Positions 23,401 through 34,332 of a stretch of DNA of 64,000 nt are shown piece after piece. Numbering within the stretch: the first letter of the stretch is position 1; each line of letters opens with the position of its first letter. The notes beneath the pieces were generated by a model, which was not told the origin of the DNA, did not search any database, and saw only the letters and a program-made list of their open reading frames with translations. The DNA is taken from the NCBI RefSeq assembly GCF_023278565.1, contig NC_064673.1, forward strand, positions 2,542,001 through 2,606,000, written 5' to 3'. A program made the translations under genes and the position numbers. The DNA comes from Colletotrichum lupini. Its lineage: Eukaryota > Ascomycota > Sordariomycetes > Glomerellales > Glomerellaceae.

Positions 23401-24197
23401 AGAGATCGCCTCGCAGGTGTCAGACCTTGAGCCGGGTCTTCTGAGCTGGCTCTCCTATTAATCGACTGCGAATATGTTGAGAATTGCCCTCTCGGCGGTG
23501 CAGCACCCGGTAAGAATTGCTGTGGAGGAACAAGAGGGCCTTGCTGGAATGAAGGAGGTTCGTTGGAGGGAGGAGCTGACACGAGGTTTAGCAATGGAAT
23601 TGAGACCGCGGCAAGGCACGACCTAGTGTCGCGCACGTGGTCCGACTTACCAGTTTTGGCTGGTGATTGTCGTCGCGGTGAGCGTCGGACGAGGGGCGGA
23701 TCTGGTGTTGCATCCCTCAATGGATCGGGGGATTCTGACGACTCTCGATAAGGACCAAAGTCTTGGTCGAAGTCCGGGTCGGGGTCAGGATCAGGACTCG
23801 GTTGCACTCTGCGCGGCGGATTCGACCTCGGCGCTGGTTGGGGAGCTGGTGACTTTGTTTGCCTTGTTTGCTTTGTGCGTCGAGAAGGAGGCGGCTTTGG
23901 CTGTTTGCTGTTGCTGCTCTCACTGCTGCTGGAGCTGGCATCATCGCTTTCGTCGCCATCATCCGGATCACCGGGATCATCAGAATCATCGCTGTTGTGT
24001 AGTGTGTCCTTGATGATGTCTTGCAAGTTGCGTTGTTGACCGCGGCGAGTGTTCCGTAGAATCGTGGAAGGTGCAGACCCATAAGATGTGTCAAGTCGCG
24101 ATGCCAACGGAGGCAGCTCTCGACTGACGGCAGCACCACCGGCTAAGGTGGATTGCGCCTCACCGTTATCGTCACGGACCCTTCTTTTGGGAGGCAT
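20430..24197 (-). CDS. SUN-domain (Sad1/UNC-84) nuclear envelope protein
   Basis: Intronless gene for 1,255 residues. Residues 1 to about 640 are low-complexity, rich in S/P/R/Q with acidic patches, consistent with a nucleoplasmic region. One hydrophobic segment (FWFLKASLGVLLLSLLVWGA) near residues 700-725 is the transmembrane anchor. A coiled-coil-prone charged stretch lies around 930-1015. The C-terminal 200 residues are a SUN domain (YSWEDEGDCWCG, RIGYILSREIVPQHLVVEHI, IGQFTYE, and Cys in the final DHTCLYRVRLYG block). SUN proteins sit in the inner nuclear membrane, bind KASH proteins in the perinuclear space and link the spindle pole body or chromosomes to the cytoskeleton. The order of parts is canonical; whether it is the Sad1 or the Slp1 paralogue was not resolved, though a mid-protein membrane span with C-terminal SUN favours Sad1. 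Confidence 0.9.
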   Translation of the reverse strand: MPPKRRVRDDNGEAQSTLAGGAAVSRELPPLASRLDTSYGSAPSTILRNTRRGQQRNLQDIIKDTLHNSDDSDDPGDPDDGDESDDASSSSSESSNSKQPKPPPSRRTKQTRQTKSPAPQPAPRSNPPRRVQPSPDPDPDPDFDQDFGPYRESSESPDPLRDATPDPPLVRRSPRRQSPAKTGKSDHVRDTRSCLAAVSIPLLNLVSAPPSNEPPSFQQGPLVPPQQFLPGAAPPRGQFSTYSQSINRRASSEDPAQGLTPARRSLPAATWNSVFARAISEEPYSQSRSQFVQGPPEPTPTPDSVRTFGQESSLFGGADIGSTPSQSLSSERGGRLQSIEESGEPSPSKEQTRGIDLLSPLRRLARDPRHNAQMAQRNLNQAVPHQGAIQAPITKVSDRPPPDLVPLLPSQSTIRPPQREPPSTPPSGRFRPRSSKSPYQVSPAHLVNQSPAKRDPPGSVASSRQLAANKTSVSPSPAARSSSTRLSSRVSEEPSLHNQSPQVSTRNPSPRKPMQAVNFTPARSGPLTAKENPAPPRPLFGKSLPANGNSVPSRPLAKNPPAIRVEAPPSAAAGTGSSRLPSSSGLSGNNNSRPALGQGGAGMFTPEMRAKIQREHRQERMKQEALRKERNARLQAWPRVYNTVYEWTNVPRPDSPETDDGSGSDTDGHMDSIVTSRQVPYSEFSWASWILFKIADAFVDLLNFVFSLDFWFLKASLGVLLLSLLVWGALTGLNSTPAIGLGGIQWYGLSDFSHNLGQFVPLWISRPATLFSDDDAREYIRQQRNHEYEITKLTTASKLHEGSLSRLMEIVPKVVHMKLDKKGRPVVGEEFYHALRDLMKSDTEILTLSRGHGGYHFISDENWLAIKSRLQKDPVYQKAAEPPAPGLSSAEVETISQSKFDKTWEKWLVNNNRKIAKILEPQFSTSIPDKIGKDLESKIERFVKDQFKNKDTKDVVVTRDEFIRHLKGEFATHRNEVKAEAQELQKKLEQYINESVEGILKKSPPKGVTRTEMITAVDGMIRQAIANAGLEALAQGKIGAVWDKELRHQVNYLAHGSGVIVSRDYLTPDYVPPVKAKLGTELYKILTSRSPHIEPPVATLYSWEDEGDCWCGMVVVDRDGKEGGVRIGYILSREIVPQHLVVEHILPGATLNPDARPKDIDILAYYTDLHTRNRVADFAAAHFPGTKLSDGWVKIGQFTYESSDTLNGAHVHKLSSELLALGAYTDKIALHVTSNYGSDHTCLYRVRLYGVENEA

Positions 24198-25112
24198 CTT
24201 GGCGCAGTGTGACGGAGGAAGGTCTGTGAGGATGGTGAGTCGTGGGTTGCGACGCCGGGTTGTGTATCAAATGAGATCACTCAACACCACGTAGTAGTGA
24301 GATGAGATAGGGAGTAGAATCGGTGAAGATGAGAAGAGATACAATGTATGAGGAGGAATGAGTGACGGGGCTGAATGAGTCAGGTAGGTTGCTGAGAGTT
24401 GTCGAAGTAGAAGTGACGATGAGGTCAAACTCACTGCCGGCAAGCGCGAGAAGAAAGAGCGTTGAAGGAAAGAAGCAATGGAAGGAGAAAGGATTGCAAA
24501 GACGCAACTCACATTATTATTGTTTGGGTAGACATGCGCTGCAGTTTTCAGCGAGTCTCTGAAAAGCAGTTTGTCGTAACTCGAGGTCTCTTTTGTCTCG
24601 TCAACAATGGCAGGTGCAATGAAGCATGAGATCTATGTTGAGCTACAATGGAGGCGGGTCCGAAAGGGAAAGCTCGAGAAGAATTGGCGCCAGGTTGGAG
24701 GTCGGATGCGAATGTGCCTTTGTGAAGGCTGCAAGGGAGGCAGTTGCAGGAGGTTGGAGTGAGAGAAGAATCCCAAAGTGAAGCTATTCCAGAGGGACAG
24801 GCTCGCCGGATCGGGAAGGGAGGGAGGCGGATTGTCAACAAAGAGAGGAAGAGCGGTCCCTGGTCGCAACGACCATCTTTTCCCAGGCACAAGTCGCGCC
24901 AAACCAGGCGCGCGTCGGATCGTCGGTGTAGAGGACCAGATAGATGGGCTTGACGAAGGAATGCGGCTGAGCGTGCGGAATGAGCGGGTCAATGGAGTGT
25001 CGGTCGAGGAGAATGAGTTTTGCGACAGCAGTGATGCAAGGCGAGAGATATCCCGAGGGTTCGTTGAGTTCTTTGTGCCGTCTTGAAGCATTCACTTGAG
25101 GAACTTCACACC

Positions 25113-25127
25113 CACACACACACACAC
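25113..25127 (+). repeat. (CA)n microsatellite
   Basis: An uninterrupted alternation of C and A over about 15 bases within non-coding DNA. Confidence 0.8.
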
Positions 25128-25402
25128 CGGACATGGGAATGTTTTCGCGACGGACAGCCGCCCACCGCCAACCGCCCAGCCAGCAACCGGGGGTCGGGCG
25201 CAGAGAGAGAAAGCTCAGACCCTGGCAGCGTGTCCGTTGCCCACGCACGCGCTGTCCTCCACTGATCAGGTCCCCACAACGGTGGTCGGCCAGCTTCGCG
25301 CCGCCGAGTCTGAAATCTTACATAAGCGAGAACCTTGGTTCCTTAGATAAGCAGTCTAAATTTGCGACCACGTGATGATACCTCGAATTGCAGATGAACC
25401 TC

Positions 25403-25427
25403 AGGTACCTACCTTACCTAGGTACCT
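25403..25427. repeat. Inverted repeat AGGTACCTA / TAGGTACCT
   Basis: Perfect 9-bp arms (25403-25411 and 25419-25427) with a 7-base spacer; each arm contains the palindrome GGTACC. Related TACCTAGGTA strings are common in intergenic DNA of some Sordariomycetes; no function is known to me. Confidence 0.7.
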
Positions 25428-26619
25428 ATCTCGATGAGATAAGATAAGCCGTCTTGGTGGAGAAGAGGTTCTAAACCTGAGGCTGCAACACTTCATTAAT
25501 CCAGACCACGCAGTACGTCACCGAAGGCTCCACGCCGTGCCCACAACCTTTGAGACTCCACCTCGAATTGCTGGTTCATCCTGGAGAGATTCATCGACAT
25601 GCGATTCCCAACACGTGCTTTGGTCCAACTCGCCGTGCGCCCTGCCATTGATATATCGCGCAAAACATCGAGTATATGAAGGGCACTTTGACTCGATGCA
25701 AGACCTGCGCCAGGCAGCACGGGAAACATGCAATGACTAATCCTGAGCCATGGACCAGCCTTGGTATCCGTCTCGTCTGCGCTAAAGCAATGTGCCTAGG
25801 CCCAGACCTGACTTCCATTCCGCTGCCGTCTACAAACACGGGCACCCGCCGGCCCCTCACCCTCGTTCTTTCGGGCGAACAACCGGACAAAATGGCAAGA
25901 CTGCAGTGCCAGACTGGATCCCGCAAATGCGCATATGGAGAACTCGGGCAGGAAAGCACCTACTCGGCGAGGCTAGGCCGGTCAACCACCCAGCCGCTCC
26001 AACAAACAGCAAAGAGACATCCGGGAAGGGTTAAACAATACGGATACGGGGAGCATGCGCCGGGGAGACACTCCACCAGGCCATCCACCTCTTGATCCGT
26101 CATCCGATCTCTCTCTTGACTCTCACTCTGGCCTCGTCAGTTTATCGGTCTATGGATGCCTGACCGCATTCACTCGGTTCGTCCTGGATGGCAAGATACA
26201 CAAGCCAGTGATACGGTGACAGTGAAGGAGCAGCATTGAACATGATCAATCAGTAGGGACCTTGTCGGCCCGTCCACCGTCACGAAGATCAGTCTCCACG
26301 GCACCGCGATCCCCGGTCGTTGCAAGTTTCAGCGTGCCAACAATTGCGCCGTTTGAACATCGAGGATGAAATTAGTCGGCTCCGCAGCCAGCCACAGAGC
26401 CTGAGATTGGTGCCACCCCCGCCTGCAGGACCCCGCCATCGCCTCCAATTTGGCGCGCCAGATTGGCCGTTGCGAATGGAACATTGAGGTGGCCCCGAAT
26501 GGCCCCAAATTCACTACTGCGAAAAGACGCAGTACCTACATTCTGGGACTGGCAGCACGCATTGCACTCAACCTAATGCTTGGTCTCGCTGGTGGGCATG
26601 GTGGGCTTACCGGTAGACG

Positions 26620-26646
26620 TGGGTGTGGGCGTGGGCGTGGGCGTTG
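26620..26646 (+). repeat. GTGGGC-type tandem hexamer
   Basis: About four and a half successive GTGGG(C/T) units in the region upstream of the epimerase gene. Confidence 0.6.
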
Positions 26647-27024
26647 GCGAACGCGAACGGTGGCACTCATGGCCGAGCCAATTTCTCTCCCACATCATCA
26701 CTCAGCCTGGACGTTACAGACAGACGACCCCGTTTACTTTTTCCTTATTGCGACCGTCGCCTCATTATTCCCACCCCTCACGTCAACCGCCAGATATATC
26801 TCTCGCCTGCTCCCGCATTCCTTTACAACCTCTCCCTTTCGCCATTCCTCCAAACTCAACCTCACGACAGACTTGCGCTCTCCTTCAAACCCTAACGACT
26901 TGATACCCCGACGGACCGCGCAACTCTCACTACCCTTCGTCAACTTACCTACTCTCCCCCCCTCCACCTCCAAATTACCCCTCACCGCATATAGTTGCGA
27001 TCGCCGCCAGCAAATTTCTTCACG

Positions 27025-28402
<1,378 letters not shown>

Positions 28403-28643
28403 GCAAAAGGAGGGACGGATATGTATCAGTGCATCAGCCACATCTTGAGAAAAAAAAGAAAAAAGTTTGGTTGCTTATCATAGATGATGATAGAATTAGT
28501 GCTATTTGCAGCGAGAGCCATGATACGACATCCGCCATAGAGAGAGGATTTAATTAAAAAAAGAAAAAAAAGTTTAAGATACCACTCCCTCGCAGCACCT
28601 CCTGGTTGACCCGCTTTCATGAATATCATAGACGTGCGTTTAG

Positions 28644-29923
28644 TCAATCCACCTTGAGGATCAGCTTCCCCGTCGTGTTGCGGCTCTCCAAGTCCTCGTG
28701 GGCTTGCTTGACGTCCTTGAGCGGGTACGCCTTGTGGATGGCCACCTCCACCTTGCCCGAGGTAATCATGTCAAAGAGCTCCGTGCTGTACTTTTCCAGC
28801 TCCTCCCTGGTAGCAGTGTAGCCGTTGACAATGGGCCGCATGACCTTCAAGTTCTTGGGGCCCAGCTTGAGGATGTCAAAAGGAGGAACAGCTCCCGACT
28901 GGGGGAATATGTTAGCGATGCGACTAGACTAGCAGACCATGTCTGAATGTTTGACGAAGAGCTTACCGCGTTGCCAAAGACGACCAACCTCCCCTTACGC
29001 GCCGCCATCTCGATATCGCTATCAAACGTCGCCTTTCCAACACCGTCGAAGATGACATCCACGCCGTGCCCGCCCGTAATCTTCGCCACCTCCTCCACGA
29101 GGTCCTGCGAGCGCGAGTTGACAATGAACTCTGCGCCGTTCTTCTTGGCCAGCGCGCACTTTTCATCGGTGCTCGTCGTGCCAATCACCCTCGCGCCCAC
29201 GGCGCGCAGCATCTGCACGAGCTGCAGCCCGACGCCGCCGGCGGCCGCGTGGACGAGGACCCACTCCCCCTCCCTCACCTCCCCCGCCTCGCGGACGAAA
29301 GTCCAGGCCGTGAGACCCTGCAGGAGCGCGGCGGCGGCTTTGTCCGTGGCCAGCGCGTCGGGGATGCGCAGGAGCTGAGCGGCGTTGACGGCGGAGTAGC
29401 CCGAGTAGGAGCCAAAGGGGCCCATGTAGACCACGCGATCGCCTTCCTTGAACTGGCCGGAGACGGAGGGGTGGGACTTGACGACGGTGCCGGCGCCTTC
29501 GCGGCCGGGCGTGATGGGGAGGGGCGCTTTGTAGAGGCCGGTGCGGAAGTAGGTGTCGATGTAGTTTATGCCTGCGTATTCGTTGCGGACGAGGACCTGG
29601 TTCTCGGCGAGGGCGGGGAGGGGCAGGTCGGTGTGGTGGGTTAGGACTTCTGTGCCGCCTGTGCGGGGGATTTGGATGCCGTTCATTGTTTGGGGGAGGG
29701 AGGAGGATGAGGCCATTGTGAAGTGCGGGGCTGGGGAGAGGGAGGTTTGGAGGGTTGGTGATGGGATGAAGGTGCGGGTTTGGTGGTGAGTTTGGGTGAG
29801 GAAGGGTTGTGATGGGAGGATTCGCGTGGATTCGGCGAGGGTGATGAGGATTGGTGTGGGTTTGGAGCTTCTGGTGAGGGTGCGGATGGATGTGAAGGGT
29901 CGCGAGATGAGGAATTGGGACAT
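28644..29923 (-). CDS. NADPH:quinone oxidoreductase / zeta-crystallin-like (MDR family), probable mitochondrial leader
   Basis: Two exons (28967-29923 and 28644-28898 on the minus strand) with a 68-bp intron (GTAAGC...CAG, phase 0) give 403 residues. The body is a zinc-less medium-chain dehydrogenase: EYAGINYIDTYFRTGLY, PGREGAGTV, then the NADPH site HAAAGGVGLQLVQ and DVIFDGVGKATFD, ending in ESRNTTGKLILKVD. Zeta-crystallin/Qor enzymes reduce quinones one electron at a time using NADPH. Residues 1-69 are rich in R/S/T with almost no acidic residues, as in mitochondrial presequences. A second in-frame ATG at residue 70 (29716) would give a standard-length cytosolic enzyme. Yeast Zta1 is the likely relative. 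Confidence 0.9.
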
Positions 29924-32900
29924 TTGCGATGGGAGGAGAGGTCTCAGTCTCTTTTTCTTTATTTTTAGTCTGTAACTATGGGACGACGGAGGGGCGTTTA
30001 CGCATACGCAGTATTGGAATAGCTTCCGATTGCGCTCGAGGTCACAATTGTGGTTTAGTCAGCGTTCCGATGAAGTGAGGGGAGAGGGGGGAGCTCTCTT
30101 TCCCATAAGACGTGATTAGAAATGCTTCAGCTGTTCTGGCGCGTAGGAGCTATGAGCTTTGGGTGACGATGGCGGGGTTCTTTTCCTTCTCAGGTCGGCA
30201 ATGAGGGGCGGGCGGGGGGCCGGAGGCGGCTACGTTCGGGTGACGGGTGAGAGAGGGGTCGGCTTTCCGATGGGCGGACAGCTGTCAGTGAAAGGTGGAT
30301 GAGATCTTTGCCGGTCGTGTACGAGTGAGGATGAGAGTGTGAGAGTGAGGGTGAGTATGAATGAGAAGAGGGCTATGAAGGGTAAGAGTGAGACTGAGAG
30401 ATGGGGTGCTTCACATCATATGCTCATTCATTTCATTGCGAAGTGCTTCAACTTTTTGACAATCATCCATCGGTCGATTAATATGATCATTATGATCACT
30501 GATCACATTGTCTCAAAGACCTGGTCTTGGTGCATTTGATGGTGAATCGAGTAGGATAACTATCGCTATGGACTGAGAGAGCGGGACTCTTTACTCGACT
30601 CACTGCGAAAGTTGCATAGCTTGCATCGAGTGTGAAGGAGAAAAGGCGACCACCCCAAACACTGAAATTCGAGCATCTAATGGAAGAGGGAAATCGGGAG
30701 GCATTGTGGGTTGAACTGAAGACTTGCGATACACTGAGGTGGATGAGAAAATGTGTTGCCAGTTAATGCATACCGAGCTAACCACAACACTACTATCCCC
30801 TTGTTACACTAATTGAACTTGGTGCCTATTGCAAAGTATGCATCTGGTAGGAAGAAAAACTAATTCAAACAAAGCAAAGAGAAGTAGTGGCAAGATCGCA
30901 AAGTAGAAAGTAAACCGTTTGGGCACCCACTTGACACCACAGGGGTGCTCGAGCGCATTCATCCACGGCCTGGCATTGCAAACCTTGAAGGTCTGATGAT
31001 GGACTGACCACCTCAACACCCTTGGCATGAACCGCTGGTCGCGGCGGCAGTGCGGGCAGTGATGCTGCCAGGTAGTCTCTGGAGCAGAGATGACAGACGC
31101 CCGGTTCTGGACGACACGCCACCGCTGCTGGGTCGGTAATCACGGCATTATTCACCGTCGTTCATTCATGGTGGATGGGTTGATGCAGTTCATCGTGGAC
31201 TCGCACGAGGGAGAAACCAGTTGGATCTTTTAGTCGTCAAGCCTCAAGAGGTGAACCAGCATGTTCCCTCCCAAAGTCGGGGAATCTCTGAAGCTAGTCA
31301 GTTGCCAAGACTCGGATTGAGTGCGGACAGCAATGCGTCGGGGCACCCGGATGATCGCCAATCGGTTTTGTCTGGGGTTCATTTCTTCTTCCCGCGGTGA
31401 CATTCTAGATGTGACCTTTTCAGACTTGTCGGCACCCTTCCACCCTTCTTAATGATCTCATCCATCCTATATATCAGTCCTGGTCTTGATCACTTGGCTT
31501 CTTCTTAGCATACCGTACATGGCTATATCAAACCTGTCACCGCATCTTTTTCAGCGTGTGGGTTGCATTTTCCCTTCACCAATCGATCTCAAGACGCGTC
31601 AAAAAAGGCCAACATTTTGGACGCAATCGATGGCGTCTTCAATGAGGCTCAGCCCGGCTTGGCTTCTGTGTGTACCTTGGTCTAACTGCGAAGGTACAGC
31701 GGCGTAGTAGCGTACACTTGTTTCCACGGTGGAATGTTTCGGTGAGACGAATGAGCTGCGGGCATTGTGTATGTGTGTGTGCCAGCCATCCTTCGGCCAT
31801 GCACGCCACGTAAGAGAAGGGCGGCAGAAGAACTTTCTTGGCCTTCTTTTGCGCGTGGGCTGATGCGTCGAACGCCACACAGTATGTAGAGGTACGGTAG
31901 TTGAGCAAACCCAAAGCGGGAACGCACAGCCAGGTGGCCGGAACGGCAAGGCAGTTTGCAAGGTTATCTACGGATACCTACTCCGTACCGTCGATGACCT
32001 ATTCGTGCTATCCGTCCAGGATGCTTCGTGCCTCTTTTCCCTCGATGGAATGGTGACCATTCTGTCAGGGGTCAGGGGTTGTTGCGGCGCCTGTGTTGTC
32101 CCTTCTTGTCCTTCAAACATTCGGGGACCGGTTCATCTTGCCCCAGAGTCTTGGAGCATAGGCCTTTGGGTGGTTTTCTCAGACTACCTGTACGGATACC
32201 TTACTCGGGTCAAACGAAGAGCCACTTGGTGGCCATGCATTCCTTGGCTTTGGAGTCTTTCTGCCCTCGGCCCCGAGAGATAATCAGCGGAAGCACATGC
32301 TACTACTGGTTCGAATACATAGATCCATTGAGTTGCTGTCTGCGTCAACAGGCAATGGAGAAACGTGAGACCTGGCGAGCATTGTCTGTATGAGTGATTA
32401 CTTTCTCTCTCTGGAGTCTCGGCAACTCTTGGCCCAAGACTTGGCCCAGGACTTGAAATTCAAGTTGAGGTTTTGAAGACGTTCGGGTACTCCAACGGAC
32501 TCTTCGGTCCCCTCCTCCGTAGCTCGACTCCTTCATCTTCTCCACTTTCTGTGCCGTCTCCTCCGCCTTTTCCTGCTTCTCTGACCTCTCCACCCCATAC
32601 GCCTCCACGCTTCGTACGGGACCTTCAGCGATCCAGGGATCGTCAACGTGTCCGCGTATGCCCTGCCACGTTCGCGTCGACTGCTCACCGAGCCCATTTA
32701 TCCTCACCACTCACACGCGCCGGCGCTGGCGGCAGCTGTCCCCCCGGGTCGCCCGACAAGCTTAAACGAGGAATGGCTGGTCTCTCGAGGCTTGTTTGCA
32801 TAACTGGCTTTGGGCGGATGACTATCCATACTCCAACTTTTTCTGCCGTTTATCCTCTCCCTATGCCGACGCTGCTGTTGAATCTCCATTTTCTTCATTG

Positions 32901-34332
32901 TCTCTAATTGTCAATCATATCCACTCTCAGGGGGTATACCCCTAGCTATCCGAGCTTCAGTCAACTACGATATCCCCTTTAATCATTGCCAGTCCGGAGC
33001 TTCATCACGACTGCGTCCAGGAAAAAAAGGCCGACGGTCTCATTCATCAACCTTGATCGACGTCACTGTCCCTTGGTGAAGCTTCGAGGGCCCTGCCATC
33101 GTCCGACCTCATAAACCCCCAGCCACACCCTTCCTTCGACCTGTCCGCTAATCGCCTAGCCTACGGATACGCTTGTCACGCTTGTCGCTCCCGAGCTCCA
33201 ACTCCAAAAAGAGGTCCCGGCCACCCTAACCGTTTTTCTATTGTGACACTCGTATCTGGAAAAGACTAGGGGACCAGCCTCCAAAGTGGGCAAGTCTCCA
33301 AGCAAATTCTCCAAGAGAAAAAAAGAGAGAAAAGGACGAACAGACGAAAAACTTGAACTCCACCCTGCTGAAACGCGACGCATTGTCGCCACAAGGCTTA
33401 GGACCTCGGGATACCTCAACTCAACTCAACCCGCGACCCCTGCTATCTGCCCTCTGCCCGTTGGACCTTTCGATCTTTCTTCGCCGACGTCTTTCGTGCG
33501 GTGTGCTTCGCCTCGAGTTTCTATCCGTCCACTCCCAAGGCCACCACACCCGCGTCTCTTAACGCCTCTGCAGAAGGACACGGGCTACGCATCGTGTTGC
33601 TGCTTGCTACTGCTTGCTGCTTGCTGCTTCTGCTTCTGCTGCGGCTGGCCGTCAGAGAACTGCCCGTTCTGCCTCAACCCGGCTTGCATCATTCTACTTT
33701 TCCCACCCTCACTTTCTTTTGAGTTCAGCTCTGCGGTCAACCCGTGTCTGCCATCTCCCGTCTGGCCTCTTCCCAAGCGGTTGAGGGCACAGCTGATACG
33801 ATACGAGTCGTTCTGGGCCGAACATCCGCGAACCCCAGACAGAAGCCTCCCAGGCCCCCCAAACGAACGATCCGTCCATTCATCCAACGTCTCTTCTTCC
33901 ACCACCGCCAATCGCCACTACCACCACACTTTGTATCCTCTTTATGTCAGCCTACCATCGATCCTGGATGCTTGTTCTCACCTCCTCCGTTCATGCTATT
34001 CCGCCCAACACTGCTACCGGGCCATAGGCCGTCTTTTCCGCCGTCCCTCTGCCGTTGAGCGTGCAACATCATCTTGGGACGAAAACGAAACTTTGCGCCG
34101 CACGTCTCCTCTCTCTCTCTATCTCTCTTCTCTCAGCTCATCTCACGTAGCACTCCGCCTCATTCAACCTCACCCTCACCAGAGCTATCCGCTCACAGCT
34201 CTTTCTCATCCCTTCCCTTTCTTCCTTTTCTCCCCCTCCTCCCTTTCCCTAGCACCATACGGCCAGGTCACCGCCGTATAACACATCGCCAAACTGTCTC
34301 CGTTCCTATTCTCTCCCCCCGGCTCGCCCCCG
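29924..34332. other. 4.4-kb region without a supported gene; long leader of the ankyrin gene
   Basis: No open frame resembles a protein family. From about 33,000 onward the plus strand is strongly pyrimidine-rich, with CT-rich runs near 34109-34135 and GCTGCTT repeats near 33597-33640, suggesting a long 5' leader or core promoter for the ankyrin gene. A 331-codon Ser/Pro-rich open frame (33286-34281) ends 51 bases before the ankyrin ATG in the same frame and is probably leader rather than protein. Confidence 0.45.

Larger units (their letters stand above)
24198..27024. other. 2.8-kb divergent intergenic region (SUN gene / epimerase promoters)
   Basis: No convincing gene. It contains a (CA)n microsatellite near 25113-25127, an inverted repeat at 25403-25427 and a GTGGGC hexamer repeat around 26620-26646. 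A pyrimidine-rich leader occupies roughly 26740-27020 before the epimerase start codon. Short open frames here are Ser/Arg/Pro-rich and unlike known proteins. Confidence 0.5.
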
